Below are positions 20,345-32,244 of a stretch of 64,000 nucleotides of DNA, piece by piece (the stretch's first letter is position 1; each line of letters begins with the position of its first letter). The stretch is from Plantago major (taxonomy: Eukaryota > Streptophyta > Magnoliopsida > Lamiales > Plantaginaceae), in the NCBI GenBank assembly GCA_026545765.1, contig CM048840.1, positions 88,254,877 to 88,318,876 on the forward strand. The letters run 5' to 3'. A program made the translations under genes and the position numbers. The notes under the pieces were generated by a model. It was given only the letters and a program-made list of their open reading frames with translations. It made no database searches and was not told where the DNA came from.

Positions 20345-21528
20345 TCAAAGACTATGTCTTAAAGCTAAGAATCTACTTTCTTGTAATGGCTTAGTGAAGA
20401 TATCTGCAAGTTGGTCTTCAGTGCCAATCTTGAGTATCTCTATATTGCCCTTTTCAACATGGTCTCTGATGAAGTGATGTCTAACATCAATGTGCTTTGT
20501 TCTGGCATGAAATTTAGGATTCTGTGTAATCACAATAGCACTTGTGTTGTCACAGAAAATGGGAGTTTTCTTCTCATCGAGTCCATAGTCTTTAAGTTGT
20601 TGTTGTATCCACAGAATTTGTGTTGCACAACAACCAGCAGCAATATATTCAGCCTCTGTGGTAAAAGTTGCAATTGAGTTTTGCTTCTTGCTAAACCATA
20701 AGATAAGTCTAGTACCCAGAAACTGGCAAGTTCCTGAGGTGTTTTTCCTATCAAGCAGTGATCCAAAGATAATCGTCCGAGTACCAAACTAAACTCAATC
20801 CACTTTCTTTAGGATACCACAATCCTACATCTCTTGACGTTTACATACCTTAATATTTTCATAGCAATGTTGTAGTGTGTTTGCATTGGATTTGTCTGAA
20901 ATCTAGCACATACTCCAACAGCATATTGAATATCAGGTCTACTTGCAGTGAGGTAAAGTAGTGAACCTATCAATTTCCTATACTTATGTTCTTCAACACT
21001 CTTATCTGATTCAGTATAGGTCATTTTGGTTCCAATGCTCATAGGTATCTTAGCATTCTTTTCAGAAGACTTAAGATTGAATTTTGTGAGCATATCTTTT
21101 GCATACTTTGTTTGACTAATGAATATTCCATCATTGAGTTTCTTGACTTGCAATCCTAGGAAATAATTCATTTCTCCCATCATGCTCATCTCAAACTTGC
21201 TTTTCATGAGATTTGCAAAGTCATTACAAAGTTGCTTGTCCTTAGATCCAAATATGATGTCATCAACATATACTTGAACTAAGAGTAGTTTCCCGTCATG
21301 ATTTAAGGTAAATAAAGTTTTATCAACTTCACCTTTCTTGAAACCACTTTCCAGAAGGTATTTGGCCAAAGTGTCATACCATGCTCTTGGAGCCTGTTTC
21401 AGTCCATACAGAGCTTTCTGTAGTTTATAGACCATTCTACTTTCTGAGGAAATTTCAAAGCCAGGTGGTTGCTCAACATAAACTTCTTCTGCAAGTTCAC
21501 CGTTTAAGAATGCACTTTTGACATCCAT
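20345..21528 (-). pseudogene. pol: Copia RT and RNase H, element B
   Basis: RT is open from 21528 to 20809, with [23 protein letters not shown] segments, the [15 protein letters not shown] segment and the catalytic YVDDIIFGS. RNase H continues in shifted frames: 20530-20787, then 20345-20533 with the C-terminal HARTKHIDVRHHF and ADIFTKPLQESRF segments, ending at a TGA at 20345. The RT N-terminal stretch between 21528 and 21725 is scrambled by small deletions, so the polyprotein is broken. Relative to A it keeps the correct order and full length. Confidence 0.85.
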
Positions 21529-21724
21529 CTGATAAACTTTGAAATCTTTATGAGTAAGAAGGCTAGAAAGAGTCTTATTGCATCCAATGCAACTTGGTGC
21601 ATATGACTCAAAATCTAAGCCTTGACCGAGTAAATCCTCGCAACCAATCTTTCTTTGTTTCGGTTATTTCACTAGATTCATTCATCTTGTTTCGAAAACC
21701 CATTTAGTTCCAATCAGATATTCC

Positions 21725-23278
21725 TTACGTAAATGGAACTAGTTTCAGTTTTGTTTCTCTCAAATTGATCCAACTCTTCTTGTATTGCGTAGATCGGTCT
21801 TGGTCTCCTAATGCTTCTTCTATATTTTTAGGTTCAATATTCGAGATGAAACATCCAAAGAGAGAGTTAGCATTTTCAGCTATTGCTCTCCTAGTCCTAA
21901 CACCCTGATTAATTGGTCCAATTATATCCTTTGCAGGATGATCTTTGATCCATCTCATCATACGTTTAGTGCTAGTAGGATCAATATCCACGTGATCTGA
22001 ATGTGAATCACTAAGATTTTGATTTGATACTTTTTCAGTATCTGAGATATCTGACATATGGGAAATGTCATGGATATCTGACACTTTTTCAGTGTTAGAG
22101 ATATCTGGAACATGCATTTCAGCATTCTTATTTTCAGATACCTCTTCATGATGAAGGTTCTCAGTAACCTGTTCCATTTCTGGAAAACTCATAGGAAATT
22201 CCTCATCATGTCTGTGAGTCATCTTGTTGTTACTAGGCTTTTCAAGCTTTTCTACGTCAGAGTCATCCTCACTTTCCATAATGATGTTTCTCCTTTCTGA
22301 GGATTCTTCTTTAGAATCCCTCAGTAATAATTCTTTGAACTTTTCTGAGAGTTCATCATTCGGAGGTGTTTTCTTATTTCCTTCATAGAATACAACATGA
22401 ATTGATTCTTCAATTTTCTTTGTTCTTTTGTTGTAAACTCTGTAGGCTTTGCTATCTGTGGAATAACCAAGAAAAACACCTTCAGTTGCCTTTGGTTGAA
22501 ATGTTCTCAAATAATCTTTCTCATTGTTTAGAACAAAACATCTATAACCAAATACTCTCAGATGTTTGATATTAGGGGGTCTACCAACCAAGATTTCATA
22601 GGGGGTCTTGTCATGGTGTTTGTTTATCAAGCATCTGTTTTGAGTGTAGCAAGCTGTGTTTACAGCTTCAACCCAATAAATTTCACTTATTTCAGTGTCA
22701 GCTACCATTGTCCTTGCAGCTTCTTTAAGGGTTCTGTTTTTCCTTTCTGCAACACCATTTTGTTGAGGTGTTCTTACAGAGGAAAATTGGTGTTGTATAC
22801 CTTTGCAGGTACAAAACTCCTTTATGTACTGGTTGACAAACTCAGTACCATGGTCTGTTCTGATTGCAGATACCTTGTCATTTTTCATGACTTCAAGCTT
22901 TTTCAGCAAGTTTGGTATCTCCACCCTGGCATCAAATTTGTGTTTCAGAAAGACAACCCAAGTGAATCTTGAGAAGTCATTTACAACAACTAGACCATAC
23001 TTCTTTCCTGCATAACTAGTTACAGATGATTCAAAAAGATCCATGTGTAAAAGTTGCAGTGGTCTAACACTAGAGTGTCTGATTTTGGACTTGAAAGAGA
23101 TCTTAGATTGTTTCCCCATCTGACAGGCAGAACAGATACCATCATTTATGAAAGATGTTCTGGGAAGGCCAACCACTAACTCTTTCTTGGCAAGTTTATT
23201 AAGAGTTTTGAAGTTCAAGTGACTCATTCTTTTGTGCCATAACCAGTGCTCTTCTGTGTGACCAGATTGACTCACCAT
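21725..23278 (-). pseudogene. pol: Copia integrase and hinge, element B (517 codons open)
   Basis: This is the best-preserved integrase in the window. It has the HHCC zinc module (LWHKRMSHL and CSACQMG) and a complete D,D,E core (LHMDLFES, RTDHGTEF and GVAERKNRT). The C-terminal segments FGYRCF and EGVFLGYS follow. It is followed by a hinge of about 150 residues rich in Asp, Glu, Ser and Ile with repeated DIS(N/D)TEKVS-like units, then the RT-proximal sequence. All catalytic residues are present, so this copy decayed elsewhere. It should act in the nucleus to join cDNA ends to target DNA. Confidence 0.87.
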
Positions 23279-23353
23279 GAGACATTCTTCAGTTGTGGCA
23301 GATGCCCAATCGGCAACATAAAGACTGCCTTTCCGCCGACCAACTAAGCCTGT

Positions 23354-23668
23354 CTACTTTGACTCATTGTCAATTAGTTTGCAGTATTTAGCTTTGAATT
23401 TTATAGTAAAACCCTTGTCTGCAAACTGGCTCATGCTAAATAGATTATATTTCAAATCCTTAACATGTAATACGTCAGTGATTGTTAAAGTCCCCAATTT
23501 GACGTTGCCAAATCCCAGAGAGTTATTTAATTCTCCTCCAGCAAATCTGATATCTAGTCCTGTGTTGCAAACTTTGTAATCAACCAGATTTGCTTTGTCT
23601 CCTTTTATGTGCTTTCTGCATCCACTATCAAATAGCCATTGTGCTTTAGTCCAGGAAGCATTCTGCAC
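23354..23668 (-). pseudogene. pol: Copia protease, element B
   Basis: The catalytic motif is FDSGCRKHIKGD, slightly drifted from the FDSGCGKHMTGD of A and C. It begins in frame with gag, 24 bases after the conserved gag stop at 23687-23689. A stop separates it from the integrase frame (near 23355). In the family it cleaves the Gag-Pol polyprotein. Confidence 0.8.
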
Positions 23669-23686
23669 ACAACAGGAAACAGGAGA

Positions 23687-26117
23687 TTAGGTTCTCATAT
23701 CTTTGATGGAACCGTCAGAATTAAAAGTTCTTCCAGTAGGAATCCATTTTTGAATGAATTTCTTTGAAATATCCTTGTTGTGTTCCTAGGTGCTCCATAT
23801 GATGCTTTCAGATACCTATCAGGTTTCTGAGTTTGCTTTTCAGCAAACTTAGCCTTTCTTGCCAGATTTCTTCTAGCCCTGGCATTCAGATTTTCAGTGG
23901 CTTGATTTAACTTCCACTTCTGATAATTGCTTTGAGCAATTCTAGCTTTTAGCCATCGTTCTTGCTCCTGCTTGTATTCATGAGCAAGTTGTTTTTCGAT
24001 GCCTTTGTAGCCAATACCGTTTCATGCACTTGAAGCTATCTGAGATCTTTTCTTAGCAGCTTTGCTAGTCTCTGGTTGGTCCAATTTCTTTCCAGAAAAA
24101 GTGACATGGGAGAATTTGCCAGCTCCTGCAATTCTACCTTTTTGAGAGACATAGCACTGTGGGTGTTTACACTTTTCAGTGTTGTATTTCTTTTCAGAGA
24201 CGTGCACAACAGTTTTGTTTTTTACTTGTTTTTCCCACAAAGGTTTGGTCGCAACTGCCTTTCCTTTGTCAACAATCTTTGTCTTCTCACCGATACTATA
24301 GATTGCATGGGAACCGTCTTGCTGAGTACTTACAAATGTTCTTTTCTCCTTACTCTTATTCAGAGTGAGAGAACAATCTGTCTGTGTATTCAGCCAAGTC
24401 CTTTCTTTTCTGAAGGATCTCTTAAGTAAGATTGTACTTCAGTAAGAGTGTCACTAGCTTTGGTATAAGATTGAAAAGATAATTCTTTCTTCTTGAGTTC
24501 TTTGTTCTCAGAAAGAAGATCTTCATAATTCTATGTAATTCAGCCATTGCTTCTTTATGTGACTTTTCAGTCTCAGATATCTGAGCTTTGAGAGATATAT
24601 TTTCAGCATCCTTTCTCTCACATTCTTTAACTAATTGAGAATTTTCCTTTTCAAGAGAATTCTTTTCTTCTTCAAGGTTTTCGGCTCTAGCTCGGATCAT
24701 TAGAAATTCTCTTTCATAGATGTCAAGTTCTTTCCTGAGATTTTCTAGATTTTTTATTTCCTCTTCATCACTTTCATAAGTATAACAAGAAGTACGTGTT
24801 ACCTCATTAGCCATAAGACAGATTTCTATGTTGGAGATGTCTGGACTGTCAATTTCAGCAACTCCACACATTTCACTCTTCTAGAGGCCGAAGTCGATTA
24901 TATCATGAGTAACTCCACATAATTCTGGTGATGATAAGGTTGAGTCATCTGAATTGTCATCTTCAGAATCTGTCTCAATGTCTAGAGCGTCCAGTTGAAT
25001 TAGGATTTTCTTTCTTTCTTCAGTTAACAAAGCTTTCTGGCTTCTTCTGAAGATTCTTCTATCTTTCTTGTCACCTGTCCTTAGTTTGTTGAAGGCAGGA
25101 CAATCCTTCTTGAAGTGGCCAGGTTTCGACAGAAAGCAGATATCGTTTCAATTTCGCTTCCTCAAGACATGATGCTTTACGAGTGGCTTGTTCAATGAGC
25201 TTTGCATATTTTTGTCTTGGTGATAGTTTGAGCTAGATGCTTTTGACTTCTCTTTGGCTTTTCTTCTCTCAATTTCTCGACTGACAAATTTGCTCATTTG
25301 CTTTGCAGCAAGAGCATCCTCAGTCTCCTCCTTACTTTTCTTCTTTTCAGAGGTTCCTTAAGTTACTAGAGCAACATTCTACAACTTTTCAGTTGTTTGT
25401 TCTCTCTGAGTTGTCTCATAATCAACCGTAGCAAGATGTGAGAAAAGTTCCACTGGAGTGATATTTGGCATACCTTGGTTAAAATAAAAGAATTTAGTAT
25501 GCTCCCAGTTGTGGTTAAGACTTCTGACAATAGTCTTAATCTTCTCTGACTGGGAGTATCTGTTACTTTCCCCAAGTGCTGCCATATCACTCATGAGAGT
25601 GGTAAACCTGAAATCAAGTTCTTCTAGAGTTTCAGTGGGACCTTGTTTGAAATTTTGAAATTTCAACTTTAGAACTTCGAACTTGTTTTCCTTGGTTTTC
25701 TCAGTTCCGGCACAGATTTCTTCAATCAGTTGCCAGGCAACATTCGCCGTTTAGCACCTACGCTTTACTTTGTATGTGCTCTGGTGTCGATCTGATGATG
25801 ATGTTACGAGCTTGACCATCCAGTCGATTCCTCTTGGCATCTTCCGATGTCCAGAGTTCTCTGGGCTTTGGTTCGTAAATAACTTGACCAGTAGATCTTC
25901 CACTAGTTGACGCATCTGTTTGTGAAGATCCTTCGCTTTGATCTCTGTCTCTTCCACTCGAAACCTCCATGACTTGCTTAAGTTGTTGAATGACTATTGG
26001 GCAATTCTTTATTACTTCGATCATCTCGTCACTTATGGCTTCAAGGTGGAGCATCATGTTATTTTTCCATTTCTCGTAGTTCTCTGGTTTGAGAACGGGT
26101 GCATCACTCAGAGACAT
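23687..26117 (-). pseudogene. gag: Copia gag, element B
   Basis: The start is the ATG at 26115-26117 (MSLSDAPVLKPENYEKW), the same start as in A. N-terminal and capsid-like parts lie in frames 25758-26138 and 25379-25666, the latter with FRFTTLMSDMAALGE. The zinc-knuckle region near 25100-25150 is damaged. The coiled-coil tail (24422-24871) and a C-terminal Cys/His-bearing part (24022-24240) follow. The frame ends at the TAA 23687-23689. Several frameshifts are present. Gag would form the cytoplasmic particle. The long coiled-coil extension after the zinc knuckle is typical of Sireviruses. Confidence 0.85.
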
Positions 26118-26221
26118 ACCTGCACACTTAACACACAAATTAAATATTCCTCAAAAGTGGACAAAGTTCCTTCACCTATCTGGGGATCTAGGTTCAGTGC
26201 AGAAGGCTGGTGAACCTCCTA

Positions 26222-26233
26222 CTCTGATACCAC
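26222..26233 (-). other. Primer binding site of element B (tRNA-iMet)
   Basis: The minus strand reads TGGTATCAGAGT two bases inside the LTR end. This matches the 3' end complement of plant initiator tRNA-Met at 11 of 12 positions (A has the perfect TGGTATCAGAGC). Confidence 0.9.
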
Positions 26234-26235
26234 TT

Positions 26236-27946
26236 GTTGGTCCAGATTATGGCAAAGTAAAACACTAGAGGGGGGGGGGTGAATAGTCTTTTAAAACTTT
26301 TGTCGATAAAAACTATTTCTCAGATATCTGATACTTAGAATCAGAGCGCGGAAGACTTAATAAAGATAAGTGCAGAAACAGTTAATGTGTGTGTGTGTGT
26401 TACTGAAATGTAAATACATAAAGGTAAATAACACAGCAAGTATAGTGGTATCTGGAGGTGGCGTAATCCTCCAACTAATCCGCTTCGGTCTATCAGAGAC
26501 CTAGAATCCACTAGAACAGATAATTGAGTTTACCTTACAATAAACCTATTCTAAGATTCTTAACAATTGGTTCCCAACCAAATGTTCCCCCTGAGTTGTT
26601 CCCCGGCTTTCACACCCAAGTACTTCCTATACTCAGAAACCTTTGAGTTATTCCCTAGCTTCCCAAGCTAAGTACTTCCTATACTCAATAACCTTGGAGT
26701 TATTCCTTAGTTTCCCAAATCAAGTACTTCCTATACTCTGGTAACCTTGGAGTTATTCCCTGATTTTTCAAACTAAGTACTTCCTGTACTCCACGCCAGT
26801 TATGGTGTTGGTTTTGGTTTGAGTTGTCAGATGAGCTTCTTTAATAACTTATTCAGTTATTCAGATAGCTCTGTGAATCAAGGTACTTAATACACTTTAC
26901 AGCGTATGGTATCTTGTTCGATTTTACTGACCCAAGTCTTATGATTTCTGTTCAAGAGAATGAATCTCAGATAGTTGATCTTTTGATTCAACTCCTTCAC
27001 AGATAGCTTTGCTTGTTTAGGATCAGGACACTTAGAACTTCAGTGTTACTCAAGATCAAATGCTTTGGTCGCAACATAAAGCTTTGTGAGTAAGTAAGTT
27101 GCTTTGAGAGAGTAAGATGTTCAGCGTATGTCGTGTGTCTAAGGTATCTTCTCAAGCAGTCTAAGTGTTGATATCTATAGATGAATTTGAGTGCCGTTTG
27201 AATAGTATCCGTTAGGCTCAAATTCAAACTATTGATATCTGTGTATAGTACTGTAGCAGTTTTTGTCTTCTTCTTCAGAAGCTACCGTTGCTTTTATTCA
27301 GACATCTCTGTCCGTGCATTAAATGCATTGTACTATACTTTTTGTCCTGTAGTGTCAACGGAACTATGCTTTGTACCAGAGACCAGTGTTATCTAATTCT
27401 TTGCACGTCCTTATCTTCAATCTTCAGATACCACTTATTTATTGAAACAACTTTGTTTGCAATATATATTTCTTTTTCAGAAATGTGGTTATTGCTCAAG
27501 GTATCTGAGAATAGATATCTGTGGACACTTTCCTTGTTTTCAGATATGTCTCTTATTTCTCAGATATCTCTTGTGATACAGTTTGTTTAAAACTATTCGT
27601 GTCTTCAAGATATCTGGCTAAGGTATCTGAACAACAGTTTCAGTAATCTTGTGCAGTTTCTTGAAGTCTTCAATGTCGTTGAGCTTGTTCTGCTTGGATG
27701 TCTTCTTCTTGGTCTTCTCTTCATAAAATAAAAATTACATTTTGAGACCTAACATCCTATACAAGATTAGCTAGACTATCATACTTAGTGGGTTTCCTCT
27801 TTTACAATGTTCAAGTGAACCAAGAGTACTAATCACCTTTCTGAGACTAAGATAAGTCATCATGTTGCTGATCAAAACTAAACAGATATTCTTACCAAAA
27901 TATCTAACAAAATTTCTTAACAAATTTCTCAAGAAATTTCCCAACA
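26236..27946 (-). repeat. 5' LTR of element B (1711 bp)
   Basis: It begins TGTTGGTCCAG and ends TTTCCCAACA, matching 11916-13637 almost throughout. It has a shorter G run and a changed TATA box (TATAGATATC near 27170-27179). Confidence 0.92.
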
Positions 27947-27951
27947 AGGAG
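27947..27951. repeat. Right target-site duplication of element B
   Basis: AGGAG directly follows the LTR end and equals 11911-11915. Element A resumes here with the gag stop TAA at 27953-27955. Confidence 0.9.
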
Positions 27952-27952
27952 A

Positions 27953-30491
27953 TTAGGTTCTCATACCAACAATGGAACCATCTAGACTAAAGAATCTTCC
28001 AGTAGGAATCCATTTTTGAATGAATTTCTTAGAAACATTCTTTTGTTTAACAGGAACATAAGGAGGAATCCTAGTTAAATGATTTGTATCATTGTTGTTA
28101 AGAACTATTTTCTTCCTTGGTGTGTTCCTTGGTGCTCCATTTGGTGCTTTCAGATACCTGTCAGGATTCTGAGTCTGCTTCTCAGCAGACTTAGCTTTCC
28201 TAGCCAGATTTCTTCTAGCCCTTGCATTCAGATTTTCAATGGCTTAATTTATCTTCCACTTCTGATAATTGTTGTGAGCAATTCTAGCTTTTAACCATCG
28301 TTCTTGCTCTTGTTTGTATTCACGAGCAAGTTGTTTCCCGATGGCTTTATAGCCAATACCGTTCCGAGCACCTGGTGCTATCTGAGATCTCTTCTCAGTG
28401 GCTTTGCTAGTCTTGGATAATCTATTTTCTTTCCAGAAAACGTGCATAGGAGAATTTGTCAGCTCCTGCAATTTTTCCTTTTTGAGAGACATAGCACTGT
28501 GGGTGATTACACTTTTCAGTGTTATGTTTCTTTTCAGAGACATTTCCCACATTTTTCCTTTGGACTTGTTTTTCCCACAAAGGCTTGGTCGCAACTGCCT
28601 TTCCTTTGTCGACAATCTTAGCTTTCTGATCGATATTATAGATTGTTTGGGAATCACCTTGCTGAGCACTGACAAATGTTCGCCCTTCATTACTCTTATT
28701 CAGAGTGGTGGAACTGTCTGTGTGTGTGTCCAGCCCAAGTCCTCTCTTTTCTGAAGGATCTCTTAAATAAGATTGTACTTCAGTAAGAGTGTCACTTAAA
28801 TAAGATTGTCCAGCCCAAGTCCTCTCTTTGGCATAAGATTGAAAAGATAGTTCTTTCTTTTTGAGTTCCTTATTCTCAGAAAGAAGATATTCACATTTCT
28901 TTTGAAGATTGGCCATTGCTTCTTTATGTGACTTTTCGGTCTCAGATATCTGAGCCTTGAGAAATGCATTTTCAGCATCCTTTTTCTCAGATATCTTGAT
29001 TAATTGAGAATTTTCCTTTTCAAGAGAATTCTTTTCTTCTACAAAACTTTCGGCTCTAGCTCGGATCATTAGAAATTCTCTTTCGTAGAGATCAAGTTCT
29101 CTTTTGAGTTTTTTCAGATCTTTGATTCCCTCTTCATCACTTTCATAACTATAACAGGAAGTATGTGTTATCTCATCAGCCATTAGACAAGGTTCAATGT
29201 TGGAGATATCTGGAAAGATTTCTTCAGCCATTCCACACACTTCTTTCTTCTTTTGACCAAAGTCAATTACTTCATGAGAGACACCGCACATTTCTGGGGA
29301 AGGCAATGTGGAATCATCTGCATCCTCATCCTCAAAATCAGATTCAATATCTAGAGCATCCAGTTGGATTTGAATCTTTTTCCTTTCTTCAGTGAGCATG
29401 GCTCTCTGACTTCTTTTGAAGATTCTTCTGTTTTTCTTGTCACCTGTCTTTAGTTTGTTGAGCACAGGGCAATCCTTCTTGAAATGACCAGGTTTCTGAC
29501 AATAGAAACAGATATCGTTTCCGATTTCTACTTCCTCAGTACTTGATGCTTTCTGAGCCGACTTGTTCAGCGAGCTTTGCATATTTTTGTACTAGTGGTA
29601 GTTTGAGCCTAGATGCTTTTTCAGCTTTTCTTTGGCTTTTCTTCTCTCAATTTCTCGACTGACATATTTTCCCATTTACAGCAAGAGCATCCTCAGTCAC
29701 TTCCTTACCTTTCTTCTTTTCAGAAGTTCCTTGAGCAACTAAAGCGACATTCTGCAACTTCTCAGTTGTTTGTTCTCTTTGAGTTGTCTCATAGTCAACA
29801 GTGGCAAGATGAGAGAAAAGTTCTACAGGAGTGATATCTGGCATTCCTTGGTTAAAGTAGAAAAACTTTGTGTGTTCCCAGTTATGATTTAGACTCCTCA
29901 CAATAGTTTTAATCTTTTCTGACTGGGTATATCTATTACTTTCACCAAGTGCAGCCATGTCACTCATAAGTGTTGTAAACCGGAAATCTAGTTCTTCAAG
30001 AGTCTCTGTGGAACCTTGTTTAAAGTTTTGGAATTTGAGCTTCAAAACTTCGAACTTGTTTTCCTTTGTTTTCTCAGTGCCGGCACAGATTTCTTCAATC
30101 AGTTGCCAGGCCACTTTCGCCGTTTTTGCACCCCACAGTTTACACTGTATGTGCTCTGGAGTAAAACGTATGATATATTACGAGCTTGACCATCCAGTCG
30201 ATTTCTCTTGGCATCTTCCGATGTCCAGAGCTCTCTGGGCTTTGGTTCGTAAATAACTTGACTGGTAGGTCTCCCACTGGTTAACGCATCTGTCTGTGAA
30301 GACCCATCGCTTTGTTCTCTGTCTCTACCATTAGAAACCTCTATGACTTGCTTGAGTTGTTGAATGACTATTGGGCCATTCTTTATTACTTCGATCATTT
30401 CGTCACTGATGGCTTCTAAGTGGAGCATCATGTTGTTCTTCCATTTTTCATAATTCTCTGGCTTGAGAATTGGGGCGTCACTTAAAGACAT
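27953..30491 (-). pseudogene. gag: Copia gag, element A
   Basis: The start is the ATG at 30489-30491 (MSLSDAPILKPENYEKW). N-terminal part 30099-30491, capsid-like part 29647-30114, then a 386-codon open stretch (28422-29582) with the zinc knuckle CFYCQKPGHFKKDC followed by about 150 residues of Glu/Lys/Leu-rich coiled coil. A further Lys/Arg-rich part (28244-28690) follows, and the frame ends at TAA 27953-27955, four bases before element B. Frameshifts lie near 30110, 29620 and 28430. An internal duplication of about 50 bp (the CTTAAATAAGATTG motif repeated at 28763 and 28795) is present in the coiled-coil tail. Confidence 0.85.
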
Positions 30492-30595
30492 CCTGCAGCA
30501 AACACACTAAACAAACGAATCAAGTGTAGGTCAAAAGCAGTTAGTGAGCACTTATCTGGGATCTAGGTTCAGTGCTGAAGGCTTGGGAACCTCTA

Positions 30596-30607
30596 GCTCT
30601 GATACCA
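30596..30607 (-). other. Primer binding site of element A (tRNA-iMet)
   Basis: The minus strand reads TGGTATCAGAGC, a perfect match to the plant initiator tRNA-Met complement, two bases from the LTR end. Confidence 0.93.
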
Positions 30608-30609
30608 CT

Positions 30610-32244
30610 TGTTGGTCCAGATAACGGCAAAGTAAAAGACTAAAGGGGGGGGGGGAGGGGAATAGTCTTTTAAAACTTTTGTCGATAAACACAGTTTCTC
30701 AGATATCTGTGTAGATAACTGATACTTAATTTCAGAGAGCGGAAGACTTTTATGTGATAAGTGCACGTGCTCAGCAAGATAAGTAAAGCAAGTAATAAAC
30801 TGCAGAAAGCAAATAACACAAGTCTTTTTATAGTGGTATTTGAAGGTGGCGTAATCCTTTAACTAATCCACTTAGGCCTTTCTCAGACCTAGAATCCACT
30901 AAGACAGATAAATGAGTTAACCTTACAGATATCTTCTCTTGATTCCTAAATACACTAGGTTTCCAACCAAGTGTTCCCCCTGAGTTATTCCCCGGCTTTC
31001 ACAGCCAAGTACTTCCTGTACTCAGAAACATTTTTGAGCTATTCCTTATCTTCCCAAGCTAAGTACTTCTTGTGCTCAGCAACCTTGGAGTTATTCCTTA
31101 GTTTCCCAAACTAAGTACTTCCTATACTCCACGCCGAATATGGTGTTGGTTTTAGGTTTGTTTGTCAGGTGAGCTTCTTAAATAACTTATTCAGTTATTC
31201 AGATAGCTCTATGAATCAAGTATACTTAATACACTTTTCAATGTATGGTATCTTGTTCTCTACTGACCCAAGTCTATTGTAAGTGTTCCAGAGAATGAAT
31301 CTCAGATATGAAATCTTAGTTCAACTGCTTCACAGATAACAATGCTTGTGAAGGATCAGGACACTTAGAACTTTTGTGCTACTTAGAATCAAGTGCTTTG
31401 GTCGCAACAGAAAGCTTGAAGGTAAGTAGTTTGCTTGAGAGATCTTGTGTGTGAGTATTCAATGTAAGCTCAGTGTTCTGTGTTTTCTAAGGTGTGTTCT
31501 CAAGCAGTCTAAGTGTTGATATTTATAGATGAATTTGAGTGCCGTTTGAATAGTATCCGTTAGACTTAACTCAATTTCAAACTATTGATATCTGAATATA
31601 GTACTGTAGCAGGTTTGTCTTCTTCTTCAGAAGCTACCGTTTTTGTTCAGGTCTGCGCATTTAATGCACTATACTATATTTTGTCCTGTAGTGCCAACGG
31701 AACTATGCATGGTATCAGAGATCTTTATACAATCAGAGTTTTCTGAAACTTTGCATGTTCTTTTGCATCGATTATCACAACTCCAGATACCATTTGTTGA
31801 AACAACTTTGGTATAAAATATTTCTCTTTCAGAAACATAGTTTATATCCAAGGTATCTGAGTGTAGATATCTATGGGCACTTTCCTCGTCTCAGAATCCT
31901 TTTATTCTCAGATATCTTTTGCAACACTTGTGTTTCGAAACACTTGTTTCTTCAAGATATCTGGACATAGGTATCTGAAAAACCTTTGTCTTCAGCAATC
32001 TTGTGCAGTCTTCAAATCTTCAAACCCGTTGAACTTTTCCTGCTGGAAGTCTTCTTCTTGGTCTTCTTTAGAAAATAAAAATTACATTTTGAGACCTAAT
32101 ATCCTATACAAGATTTGCTAGACTATCATACTTAGTGAGTTTCCTCTTTTACAGTGTTCAAGTGAACCAAGAGTACTAACCACCTTTCGTAGCTAAGATA
32201 AGTCATTAGGTTTCTTATTAAAATCTAAACAGATATTCCTAACA
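30610..32244 (-). repeat. 5' LTR of element A (1635 bp)
   Basis: It starts TGTTGGTCCAGATAACGG and ends GATATTCCTAACA. The minus-strand TATA box TATAAATATC is at 31518-31527. A G tract near 30644-30656 is flanked by AAAAGACT and AGTCTTTT. It is nearly identical by eye to 1203-2786 over the shared part. Confidence 0.92.

Larger units (their letters stand above)
11916..27946 (-). mobile_element. Copia element B, complete (16.0 kb), nested in A
   Basis: The full structure is present in minus orientation: 5' LTR 26236-27946, primer site 26222-26233, gag 23687-26117, protease 23354-23668, integrase 21725-23278, RT and RNase H 20345-21528, extra gene 14016-19494, polypurine tract 13638-13652 and 3' LTR 11916-13637. 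The flanks carry a perfect AGGAG duplication, and the interrupted host (A) is collinear across the gap. The two LTRs are very similar by eye, so the insertion looks fairly recent, but pol and gag already hold several frameshifts and stops. The family is the same as A, with a longer LTR edge. Confidence 0.93.
1203..32244 (-). mobile_element. Copia element A (Sirevirus-like), host of nested element B
   Basis: In minus orientation the order is 5' LTR (30610-32244), tRNA-iMet primer site, gag, protease, integrase, RT, RNase H, an extra intron-bearing gene, polypurine tract and 3' LTR (1203-2786). The long gag with a coiled-coil tail, the single C2HC zinc knuckle, the in-frame stop between gag and pol, and the extra gene after RNase H fit the Sirevirus branch of Ty1/copia. 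Element B (11916-27946) lies inside it, four bases downstream of the gag stop codon. Without B the element is about 15 kb. The outer 81 bp of the 3' LTR are missing, so its target duplication cannot be checked. Gag and pol carry frameshifts, and pol has an internal deletion of roughly 0.8 kb. Confidence 0.9.
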
